Assembly (NCBI GenBank): GCA_020975725.1
Contig: QXJR01000008.1
Coordinates: 434,001 to 498,000, forward strand
DNA from: Picocystis sp. L7
Taxonomy: Eukaryota > Chlorophyta > Picocystophyceae > Picocystales > Picocystaceae
Direction: 5' to 3'
DNA: 64,000 nucleotides
Shown: positions 28,557-37,514 of the stretch, piece after piece
How the letters are laid out: the number at the start of each line of letters is the position of its first letter
How positions within the stretch are numbered: position 1 is the first letter of the stretch
Notes under the pieces: model-generated
What the model was told of the DNA's origin: nothing
Seen by the model: only the letters and a program-made list of their open reading frames with translations
Databases searched by the model: none
Position numbers and translations under genes: made by a program

Positions 28557-28876
28557 CGCGTGTCCCGACGCGGTGGTCGACCGACGCTCCAATTCTGTCG
28601 CACGTGTTGCTCCTCTCCCTGGTTCAATCGATTCCCATTCGTGCAAAACCTCGCCTATTCCCCTCCACCGTGGTGTGCAACACTCGATGGACGAAGGATT
28701 CCCGCAGACAGACGCGAAGGACGAGGAGCGGTATGGTCGAAGCGCGTGGACGGTGTTATGGGACGAGGGACGGTGCGGCGAGGAGGCACCGTCGGAAAGG
28801 TGCGTCGAGGACGTCGTGGCAGGTGGTCTCCCGTGGAACAGAACGGCTGTGCGAAAGGAGGTGTATTGCGAAACCC
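28557..28876. other. Spacer between Era start and TMA7 end
   Basis: This 320-bp region is upstream of the Era gene and downstream of the TMA7 gene, both on the minus strand. It contains short frames only. It presumably includes the Era promoter and the TMA7 3' UTR. Confidence 0.4.
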
Positions 28877-29238
28877 CTACTTCTTCTTCCCAGCTCCGGA
28901 TTTCTTCAAACCTGCGCCACCCATCGGTCCTTTGCCAGCGGCTTTCTCCTTGAGATCCTTCAAGGCGGCGGCTTCGGCCTTCTTCTTGGCCAGGAACTCC
29001 AAGTCTTGCTGCGATTTCGCGGCGTGAGGAGGGATGGAGGAACGTCGAACGCGTCAGATACGCGTCCTACGCAAAGAACGGCTCGCTCTCCACAAGCGCG
29101 TCTGCGCCGTGCTCCCAGCGTCGCCAGCTCCCACCAACCTTTCGTCTAGGAGGACCGCTCGCTCACCTCGTCGTACTCCTTCGCACCCTTCTTGGACTGC
29201 TTCAGTGGCTTGAGTTTCCCACCGTCCTTTCCCACCAT
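28877..29238 (-). CDS. TMA7: TMA7 (translation machinery-associated protein 7), one intron
   Basis: Exon 1 29238-29167 (24 codons) and exon 2 29008-28877 (44 codons) give 67 residues. The 158-nt intron is GTGAGC...TCGCAG. The spliced protein starts MVGKDGGKLKPLKQSKKGAK, continues YDEQDLEFLAKKKAEAAALK and ends GKGPMGGAGLKKSGAGKKK, the full TMA7/CCDC72 pattern (human 64 residues). TMA7 is a small basic ribosome-associated protein with an unclear role in translation. Neither exon would be noticed alone, since both are shorter than typical cut-offs. Confidence 0.9.
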
Positions 29239-29561
29239 CCTTCCTGTGCTATGGGCCTGTCTTGACGCGTGCGGTGTGGACGAAAGGCGCGCCTCGACGT
29301 GCGCAAAGTGAACGTCGACGTCGGGGAAGGAGGAAGCACGACTCCATCCTCGTCCCGAGATCTCGATAGAAGATCGCGATGAAACGACGGAATTTATCGA
29401 GATCTACCCATCCTCGCTGGGAGGGTGCCCCGTCCGGTTCGACTTCGGGCTGGAAAGGGATCGGAGGATGGGTCGAAAGGGACATCGAAAGGAGGAGAAT
29501 GGGAACAGACCGAAGGCGAAAGGGGACGATCGAACACTCGTGCATCCACTTCCGAGGAGAC
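29239..29561. promoter_or_regulatory. Divergent intergenic region (TMA7 / NDUFA6)
   Basis: This 323-bp region lies between head-to-head starts. It contains CCGGTTCGACTTCGGG-type sequence near 29435-29450 and several TCGAAAGG and ATCGAAAGG copies at 29470-29490, related to motifs in other head-to-head regions of the window. Confidence 0.45.
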
Positions 29562-30218
29562 ATGGCTTCCTTGCGACAGGCGGCTCGTGCTGCCAACTCG
29601 GCCACCCTCGAAGAAGCGAGGAGCTACGTGCTGGAGTTCTACCGCATGGTGCGTGGCTGAAGCGGAAGATCTGCCGCGAAACGCACCGTGGCCGTTCCGA
29701 CGCCTGCGCAAGAAACCGTTGGACTCTGGACGCGGACGCCGAATCGAGCCCACGCCGACCTAAATCCGTCCACGAGAAAAGGGCTCGGTGATTCTAGGCC
29801 CGATCGATTGAACTGACGGTGACGGTTTTTACGTCGGTGCCTGCGGAAAAGGTCTGTCGCGAAATCCCGTACGTTGTGAAACAGTACAGCTTGCAAGAGC
29901 TGGTGACCGTGCAGCAGCTAAGGAGCAACATCGGCGAGATGTTCCGAAAGAACGCGCGAGTGACCGACCCAAAGGTACGTGCCAAGCTGCTTGGAGTCAT
30001 GCAAGGGCTCTCCGGTCTTCTGGTGCGAGTGGCGACTGACCAAGCACTGGGAACAGGCGATAGATATATTGGTGTGGAAAGCAAGAGAAGAACTGCAGAT
30101 GGCGTTGCTCCATCACAAGCAAAGGCACCACTTGGTAACCCAATATGTTTCTGGAGCAGGATCGACATACCCGACCAAGCCCACCACCTTCCTTGAATCT
30201 TTCTACGCTAGCAATTGA
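29562..30218 (+). CDS. NDUFA6: Complex I subunit B14 (NDUFA6), LYR protein, two introns
   Basis: Exons 29562-29648, 29852-29974 and 30057-30218 give 123 residues, the usual size. Introns are 203 nt (GTGCGT...AAAG) and 82 nt (GTACGT...ACAG). The protein begins MASLRQAARAANSATLEEAR with an LYR-type motif as FYR (26-28), continues CREIPYVVKQYSLQELVTVQ and EMFRKNARVTDPK, and ends AIDILVWKAREEL...HHKQRHHLVTQYV with FLESFYASN, as in plant B14. It is an accessory subunit on the matrix arm of mitochondrial NADH dehydrogenase that binds acyl carrier protein. An AATAAA follows at 30230-30235. Confidence 0.9.
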
Positions 30219-30330
30219 ATCCTTAGCAGAAAAATAAAGAGAAACGAATGTTCCAATGACTACTTTTTGTACGCAAGAAAACTCATTTCTATGGGAACAC
30301 TAGCGTAATAGAACGTTAATCATTTACAGA

Positions 30331-31095
30331 CTACTGGATGTTTTCCTTGTCACTGAGGCGGTGGAGCCTTCGCAGGGGACTTCGAGTTCGGGCTAAGAGA
30401 GCTTTCCTATCCTTCGGGGTCTCAAACTCAGAGGCATTGGCAAAAGCTCCTCGTTCAATCTCTTGGATGGAGAATCGAAGGAGGGCTGCCTCTTTCCTCA
30501 AGGCCTCAAGGCCTTCCTCCCACTCTTCGGGGTCAGGGGAACCAGCGGTGGCAACTTCATGGGAAACGCGACGAGTGTTCAGCTTGGCCTCAAAATCGAT
30601 GGAGAGTTGAATGTCTGGCTCGTCTATTTTTCTCCTGATTTGCTCCATTTCGCGTTTTAAGGCGAACATTTCGTCTTGGGTATCCTTCAACTTCCTCATC
30701 CACCTTTTGCTGTCCGTTTCTGCCACGCGCTTCGCTTCAACTGCATCTAACCAGAGCCCCCACAGTCGATGGTATCCTTCTGCGATTTCTTCGTTGACTC
30801 TTCGCAGTTCCTCCACTGGCGCGTTCAACACAAGGGGCCGAAGATTCGTCAGATAACTGTTGCTCGTTCCACCTCTTTCGCAAACGTTTCCCACTCGAAC
30901 ATAGTCTGGGTCAAAAGTAGGCTTTCACGCACCTTGCACGTGAAGGGGTATTTCTCCTTCACCTTTCCCATTCTTGCGCATCGTTTTCCATGCCCTTTGC
31001 AAGACTGATCCCAGGGCCACAGCCACGGCCGCTATGACTATCGTCGGTGCATTCCTGGCTCTACCATCGTTCCTACCTTCCGGATCGCCCGGCAT
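30331..31095 (-). CDS. Coiled-coil protein with N-terminal membrane segment, unknown function
   Basis: Exon 1 31095-30963 and exon 2 30905-30331 give about 226 residues with a 57-nt intron (GTGAAG...CCCAG, phase 1). A shorter 27-nt intron (GTGCGT...CCCAG, 30932-30906) is also frame-compatible. Without splicing, the frame is interrupted by one UGA. The N-terminus has a hydrophobic segment APTIVIAAVAVALGSVLQ followed by RAWKTMRKNGK. The rest is mainly helical and charged (VEELRRVNEEIAEGYHRLWG, EMFALKREMEQIRRKIDEP), with a basic Ser/Pro tail (ARTRSPLRRLHRLSDKENIQ) that could be a cyclin-kinase target. No family is recognised. It is tail-to-tail with NDUFA6 (112 bp). Confidence 0.6.
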
Positions 31096-31494
31096 GATCC
31101 TTTTCCCTCTTTCGCGCCTCCACCCCTCGACCCTTCTGGCACCACTTCTTTCTTCCCTACGACGCGCACGAAAGGCGCGCCTGCCGAACGCGACGTGCGA
31201 CGCAACTCGCGCGCGTGTCCTCGACTTTCGTGTCGATTCAAACCACCCTTCTCACCGCCCCGTGGATGGGTTCCGAATCCGGGCAAGGAAAGGGAGGGAT
31301 TCGAACCGACCCCAAGGAGTAGAAGGGGGGTGAAGGCCCGGTTGACTGGGAACGTCGGATCCGAAAAGGGTGGGAAGGGGAATGCGACGGGGGATCCACG
31401 AACGGTCGAACGAAACGAAAAAACAACATGGCTGAGATGGAAAGTCCGCATATCCTTGCATGCATCCGAACCTATCGAAGAATACATGGGTGGT
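31096..31494. other. Spacer upstream of the coiled-coil gene
   Basis: This 399-bp region is upstream of the coiled-coil gene and downstream of the bZIP gene (both minus). It contains GATTCGAACC at 31299-31308 and GGATCCGAAAAGGG near 31350, matching the recurrent TTCGAA-type motifs. No gene is seen. Confidence 0.4.
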
Positions 31495-32513
31495 TTAGTA
31501 TTTGAGGCTGTTCGTCCTGCGAAGTGGAAGACCCCGCGAAGTACCACCTCCATTCGCTTTGGACCGATTCATATGGGCCTCGTACTTCTGTCGCATTGCC
31601 TCAAGCTCCATCTTTAGCTGCGCGACTTCCAATTCCAACTCTTCCGTGTAAAGCTTGCGACGTTGCCTCGATCTTGCCGCACTTTCCCTGTTTCTCACTA
31701 ATCTTTTATCAGTCAGGAGACCTTCCTCTTCTGTGTTTGCCCTCTGTTCCCTCCTTTCCTTGCGTTTCTTCATGCGAGCAGCCCTGGCAGTGGCTGCAGC
31801 TGCTCTGTCTGGTCCAGACAAATCAGCAGGCTTGGGAAGGGGTGTCATAGCGGGGCTCACTTGTGATGGCAGGTTCGCTGTAGGTGCTACGCCTGCAGAA
31901 ACTAGAGGATGGGCAAAAGTCACACTTTCTGGTGCACGAGCCCGCTCCATGCGGTGCATTCCCCCTTTTCCAGACGTGCTGGATGGACCAGCTGCTTGTG
32001 CGCCCGCCACGTTCAGGAATTCTCCCAACCTGATACTCCCATAGTTTGGACTGCGTATGTTATTCTGCCCATCTATTAGCCTCCACACTTCCTCAACAGT
32101 TTTGTTCCTGCATGCGCGGCAGAAAGGTCAGCACCAAGCGCTAGAGATGGGTTGCCTCAATGAGCCACCATGTCAAGGCAACAGTCTCCATTCACTCACC
32201 CCGTATCATGTGGAAAGTTCCAGCTGTCTTGCTGCAGGGCTGCCGCCAAGGAGTTCTGCCTCGTCATGCGCGGAAGCATGCGTACATGGTTGTTCGGACC
32301 AGGTGGAGCATCTCCAATAGACTCCAGGCGCGAACGAACTTCGTTTGATTGAAAGATGCTCTGCAGCAATTCGTCCATGTTCATGCTTCCCAGCTTTTGA
32401 GGCGGCTCTTTGAACAGATCTTGGAGCCTCACATCGCAAATGCTTCCGAGCTGCTCCACTAGCGACGGTTGCCTCTGCAAGTTCCAGTCCCCGTTTCTCG
32501 CATCGGTCGGCAT
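31495..32513 (-). CDS. AREB/ABF-like (group A) bZIP transcription factor, one intron
   Basis: Exon 1 32513-32200 and exon 2 32107-31495 give about 308 residues; the 92-nt intron is GTGAGT...TGCAG. The protein carries group-A landmarks outside the bZIP: SMNMDELLQSIF (C1-like), TRQNSLAAALQQ with an RxxS site, NKTVEEVWRLIDG (the KTVDEVW motif), and a C-terminal PLRRTNSLKY resembling the C4 motif. The bZIP has basic region KRLVRNRESAARSRQRR (N-x7-R) and a leucine zipper LELEVAQLKMELEAM. In land plants these factors bind ABRE (ACGTG) sites and are activated by SnRK2 phosphorylation in ABA and osmotic signalling. R-x-x-S sites (LQRQPS, TRQNS) are kept here; the input signal in an alga is unknown. 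Confidence 0.85.
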
Positions 32514-34625
32514 GGTTCCCCGTTTTCCTCGCGAGCACTGCCTATCGGCCACGTTTTACAGGTCCCCTCCCTCGTTCTCCTCGCCGGCTTTGGCTCCCCT
32601 TCTCGTTCGACGCAACGTCAGGTGCGCGCGTCTGCTCCACCGTCCTGGTCGAATGAGGACCGGAAAGTGGCTGCATGCGATTCCTCTCCCCGTCGAGGCT
32701 GGTCCAGAGCAACCCGAGACGAATCCAAACCGTCCTCTGCGAGCCTCGTCCCTCGAGGACTGGTAGGTTCTCGCCGTTCGTCTCAGCTGGGTTGAGGACC
32801 CGTCGATCCGAAACCAGGGTTCGAGAAGGAAAGAAAAGGAAACGAGATGGATTGGACCTTCCTTTGGGAAACAGAACCGACGTGCAAGTCGAGGAGAAGG
32901 GAAGGGAAAAAAACGTGCACGGTGGGGGACGCCGAGGTCAGGCGCGCCGCGACGCACTCGAGTGCGGCACGAAGCGGACAGGGATGGCGGCTACCGGAGG
33001 GTTGTGTACGGCACTCCTTCGTACAACAATGGACCCGTTCGTTTAGTCGTTGAAGTCCGTACGTCCTGTGCATCAGAGAACTGGGCCAGGGTCCGTTCTC
33101 GTGGTGAACTTCGCCCCACTCGCCCCGGATTGTGGGGACTCCGGATCGTTTCGCCCCGATGCGAGACCAACAACTCCCCTGTCACGTGCGTATCACCGGT
33201 TGTGTGCAAGGGCTCGGAGCAGAGCTGTAGCAGCCGTAGGAGTCGAACGGTAGAAACCAAAGCTTCGATGGAAGTTGGCAGGGAACGAGCGTTCGAAAGA
33301 TCCACGTCCGTGTAACCGTCCACAGTTCGGCCGATCTCTCTATCCTCTCCCCTGCCTCTGTTCAAGGCACACACACAGACGCAGAAACGTTGAACGGAAG
33401 CCTTTCGCGGGCCCGAAAAAATGCCGGCTCTTTTTTCGTGAAGAAATCGGGACCCGTTCCCCCCAGCAATAAATCGGATTGGACGGATGCCAGTATTTTT
33501 GTTATTGCGAGTGGCAATTCAGTGGTGGAGCTCGTCCGAAGGGTCATGCCGACCCTCGGGGCGCCCCAAACCCCAACGTTCGCCCCGGGGCGACCCTTCA
33601 AAAGGACTCATTTCGATGGGGGAAAGTGGCACGTGTTGGCAGTTGATTGAAAAAAAGCACAGACGTGTAGCAGCCACAGCCATGGAATGGTGGCCGTGAG
33701 GAAAGAAGGAGTCAAGTGAGGAAACACGAACCCGTGTGGACCACCCTCCACGCCCGCGTAGGGATGAGCATGCGAACAAAAGGATGGAACCGAAAACGGT
33801 GCTGAGCATCGATGGACAAACGGGATCGTGATTGACACGATATTGTCGCATGCATTTTCGTCAGAGCTTTACAGCAGAGCCTTACCTGCAACAATGGGTC
33901 TCAACTGAAGTTCTCGACGCACCAAGCGCTAATAAAATCCAATGGTCCGTTGTGGTCGTTGACAGGTTTCAAGCCCGACCGCTTGCACTACAGTAGGTAG
34001 GTTTGCCTACCGATTGAGAGTGCGCAGTATTCCTTTTTCGGCTTCTGTTGCACGGTCTTGACAAGTGCTGTTCCGCCAACGTCGTTGATGTTTATGTTCG
34101 TGTGTCTGCAGAATCTGCATTCGGAACAGACGTGAAGAGTTGCTGCTGTACATCACTTTCATTGGACCAGGATAAGTCACGCACGTTGACTCAGGAGGTC
34201 ACTGTGGAATATTCGAGAAACAAGGATGTGTTTGGCAGTTAGATACTCAGCGATGAATTGTTATTGGGCTGTAGCGTTTTTTCCCATTCTGCAAGAGTTG
34301 AAGTGGGACAACATACTTACCACGCAGGAAGAAACTCTGTGCAGGGTGTAAATGTCCAAGAGAGGCAAGGTGTTAGCATGCAGAGCAAGAGTAGAAACTG
34401 TAGGACCATTTGTGGCAAGAAGGAAGTGCAGACTGTTGAGGGGAGATTCAGCGAGTCCGAGCGATCCCCTCTGGAAGATGTGCTTGGAGTGAAATTCGTG
34501 CAATCGGCGTGAATCCTTCCTTCAGTGACCTGTTTTCTTTTCTGAATCGATGCCATACGGTGTAGAATCTGAAAGAGAAAATCTATTAAACTTGTTATAA
34601 TCGCCTTCCTGTACAGCAGGGAATC
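32514..34625. other. Gene-poor stretch between bZIP start and ABC transporter end
   Basis: This 2.1-kb region has short frames in all directions, none with a recognisable domain. The left 0.5 kb is GC-rich and presumably the bZIP promoter. A perfect 8-bp-stem hairpin with A- and T-runs lies at 33414-33438, and a GC-rich inverted repeat (CGGGGCG/CGCCCCG) at about 33557-33594. The right part is AT-richer. A non-coding RNA is possible but not supported. Confidence 0.45.
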
Positions 34626-36635
34626 CTAGGGATGGACTTGCTCATTCTTTGCCTCAGGAACGTCTTCCATCCCCCAAGGTGCACCAGTGCCTTGCGATTT
34701 TTCAGCAGAAAATCGCAACAGCCTCTTATGGTACTTCTTCAGACTCGATCTATGCCCTATACTTATGTATGTTATCCCAGAATGAGCCAGCACGTTGTAA
34801 AGTTGCATCTCGTTCTCCTCATCCATGGCGGATGTGCACTCATCCATGAGTGCAAGGGAGGGGCGAGCAAGGAGAAGACGAGCAAAAGCAAGTCGTTGTT
34901 GCTCTCCGAGGGAAAGCATTGCAGACCAGTCTGCCCGCTCATCCAAACCTCCTAGCCTGTCTAACAGGTATCCAAGCTGGACCCTGTGCATTGCCTCAAC
35001 AAGATATTCATCGGCGGGAAAATTCGTGCTGGGTTTGCTGACCTCATCTTCATCCTCCGTGATCCATGTGGGATACAAAAGCTGCTCTCGCAAGGTTCCC
35101 AACACCATGTAAGGACGCTGAGGCAAGAAGAATGTTCCAGTGTAGGATGAAGCTGTGCATGCAGCATGTGAAAATGCAAAATTGCATACTTCTCCATCTC
35201 CCGAGTCCCAAAGTCCAGCAAGGACACGGAGCAGGGAAGTTTTTCCACTACCACTGGGTCCCATAATCAAGAGAGATTCCCCCACCGCAATGGAAAAGTC
35301 AAGTTCGCAGAAAAGCGTCTGCAGATAATCTGGTGTCTTTAGGGTCAGCTTTTTAACCTGAAGCAGTGTTTCCTCTCCCACGGGTACTTCAGGGGCTGAG
35401 AATTTTATTCGTCGTGTTCCATCTCCACTGAGCTCGTCGGGTGTGGATTCTAAAACATCCACAAACTCACCCAGCCGGTCAACCACAGCAGAGAGTCCAG
35501 CGATTGTTTCAATCTGATAGACAACTAAAGACACATCGGAAAGGATGTGGTTGAAGGCAGACGAAGACTGGTTTACCACACCAAGCTCAATCGCCCCCTT
35601 GAAGTACTGAGGAGCAACGACCGCCAGGGGCACGAGCTGAATCAGAAGCCGGTAGAACGACGTGAAGAAGTTAAGATTTCTGGACGTTGTCACAAGTTCC
35701 TGGAAGTTATCCAGCACCGAAGAAAATCTGTCAAATAGGATCTTTTTCTCATTCTTCTCGCCTTTGTAGAAGGCGATAGACTCGGCATTCTCTCGGATTC
35801 TAACCAGCGAATACCGAAAGTCGGCTTCTCTCTGCTCCTGCATGAAGTTCAGGACCACAAGGTTGCGTCCAAGCCACAGAGAAATTGCAGTACCCCCAAG
35901 TGCATACACTAGCAGGGCCAAAAATAGAGGAGGATAAATGGAGAACATGATCGCCGAGAACGAGATCAAATCCAAGATAGAGTTGAAGATCGTGAGGAAA
36001 AACCCAAGTGCAGTGTCTGTGAAGACCCTTATATCATCATTGATACGCTGGTCCGGGTTATCAACCAGCTGCTTGGACTGAATGTCATAGTACTTGCGAT
36101 TGGCAAAGTACTTTTCAAGGTACTTGTCGGTCGTCCACTCCCTCCATTTCAGAGCCAGTATGCTCTGGAAGTAATCTCGAAAGACAAACACCGGAATGCC
36201 CACCACGAACGCCCCCAAATAGACGCTGAGTTGCGTCCAGAACCTCGACACGTCTTTCTCCGCCAGTGCGTTGTAGAAGTCTCTTCCCAGGAAGTTGAAC
36301 CACACACTGATTCCTGTAGTGGCCACGGTGATTCCGATCAGCAAGCCTGCTCGCATGAGAGCTTCGCCACGCACTTCTGGATCCGTCCAGTAGGGCGCAG
36401 CGATCCTCCAGAACCTCCCAAGCACGAGCTTGATGTCGGTGGACGCTCCTTCCGGTGCTCGTTCCACCAGCTTGGGCTTCTTGGTCCGCTCCCCCTCTCC
36501 ATTGGACTCCTCGGGGCTTCCGTTCCCCTCTCTTTTGCTCGCCTGGGTTTTTCTCGCCCTTCCCTTCGTCCTTCTGCGCATCCCATTCGCCATCTTTGGG
36601 CGATTCGTCCACGCCTGCGACAGCTGGACGCGCAT
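34626..36635 (-). CDS. ABC transporter of the D subfamily / SbmA-BacA type (half transporter)
   Basis: About 669 residues from the ATG at 36635. The N-terminal ~65 residues are basic and Ser/Gly-rich, possibly a plastid leader. The membrane domain (~70-390) has FWRIAAPYWTDPEVRGEALM, SVWFNFLGRDFYNALAEKD and the EAA-like block NPDQRINDDIRVFTDTALG, typical of ABCD and bacterial YddA/SbmA proteins. The nucleotide-binding domain has Walker A GPSGSGKTSLLR (~457), signature LSLGEQQRLAFARLLL and Walker B LALMDECTSAMD, then ITYISIGHR. The protein must dimerise to work. Peroxisomal ABCD proteins carry acyl-CoA; plastid ABCD2-like and BacA-type members have unclear or broad substrates. The substrate is not assigned. 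It is head-to-head with the flippase gene. Confidence 0.88.
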   Translation of the reverse strand: MRVQLSQAWTNRPKMANGMRRRTKGRARKTQASKREGNGSPEESNGEGERTKKPKLVERAPEGASTDIKLVLGRFWRIAAPYWTDPEVRGEALMRAGLLIGITVATTGISVWFNFLGRDFYNALAEKDVSRFWTQLSVYLGAFVVGIPVFVFRDYFQSILALKWREWTTDKYLEKYFANRKYYDIQSKQLVDNPDQRINDDIRVFTDTALGFFLTIFNSILDLISFSAIMFSIYPPLFLALLVYALGGTAISLWLGRNLVVLNFMQEQREADFRYSLVRIRENAESIAFYKGEKNEKKILFDRFSSVLDNFQELVTTSRNLNFFTSFYRLLIQLVPLAVVAPQYFKGAIELGVVNQSSSAFNHILSDVSLVVYQIETIAGLSAVVDRLGEFVDVLESTPDELSGDGTRRIKFSAPEVPVGEETLLQVKKLTLKTPDYLQTLFCELDFSIAVGESLLIMGPSGSGKTSLLRVLAGLWDSGDGEVCNFAFSHAACTASSYTGTFFLPQRPYMVLGTLREQLLYPTWITEDEDEVSKPSTNFPADEYLVEAMHRVQLGYLLDRLGGLDERADWSAMLSLGEQQRLAFARLLLARPSLALMDECTSAMDEENEMQLYNVLAHSGITYISIGHRSSLKKYHKRLLRFSAEKSQGTGAPWGMEDVPEAKNEQVHP

Positions 36636-37514
36636 TGGTGGTGCGTAGGTGCGTCCCACGTCCCAATTGCACGGTTTCCGTCCCTTTCCATCCCCGATCG
36701 ATTGGAGGGAATTTCGGGTTCGAACCGGGTCTGAATCGGGTTCGTTGGGGACAAGAAAGGGAAAGAGATGGGGAAGAGGCTGGGACGGACCGACGGCGTC
36801 GGGACCGGCGATGGCGGAAAAGACGGTCGATGAAGGCCATCTCGCGGATGTTTCGAGAGGAAAGATGCAGGAAACAAGGTTCGGACGTGAAGGGATGGAT
36901 CGAACGGACGGAAGGACCTCTCGGTGGAAAGGCGGTGGATGTCGACACCTACGCCTGCGAACCGTCGGCGGTGCATGTTTCTTCGAGCATCCTTTCTTGT
37001 CCTGCGGTTCCCCATCCGTGCCTTTCCACCAGCAAGAGGAAGGGACGCGTCCTTTCGTGGGAGAGGAGGAGCTAGGACGTAGGCGATGGCCCATCCGCTG
37101 CTCGAGTTGCGCTTCCAGCATCGACGAGTGGTGGCGCAGAACCAGTCAAACGGGATTCACCTTTCGATCCTGCACGAACCCAACAGTTCCACCGTCCGAA
37201 AGCAACATGCCCGTGGAGGACCCATATCTGCTTCTCTTATCCTCGACGGTAGATGTCATAGAAACGCGGGCGGTCCGCGCGAGTTTCCTCCGTGACCCGT
37301 CGAGGGGGGTCCTCCCGAGCCTCAGAACCCCCTTCCACATCGCCTCCGTCCTCGTCGGTCGACGTTCCCGGTCGCCCTTCGTCGCACGGGGTCGACGATG
37401 GGGCCTCGCCAGGCGTTGAACCTTCGAGTTAAGTCCGTGTTTACGAAGCGAGGAGCTCGACACTTCTTACGAGAGCGCTCACGAACGCGCGCGTGCTGCA
37501 CTTGCACGACGGCG
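36636..37514. promoter_or_regulatory. Divergent intergenic region (ABC transporter / P4-ATPase)
   Basis: This 0.88-kb region lies between head-to-head starts. It contains a 10-bp perfect palindrome GGTTCGAACC at 36717-36726 within TTTCGGGTTCGAACCGGG, followed by a second half-site (ATCGGGTTCG, 36735-36744). The P4-ATPase frame is open from 37398, so the upstream ATG there could also be used. Confidence 0.5.

Noticed and set aside
30331-31095. Second selenoprotein by UGA recoding
   Set aside because: Splice sites that remove the UGA in frame exist and no SECIS-like fold was found downstream.
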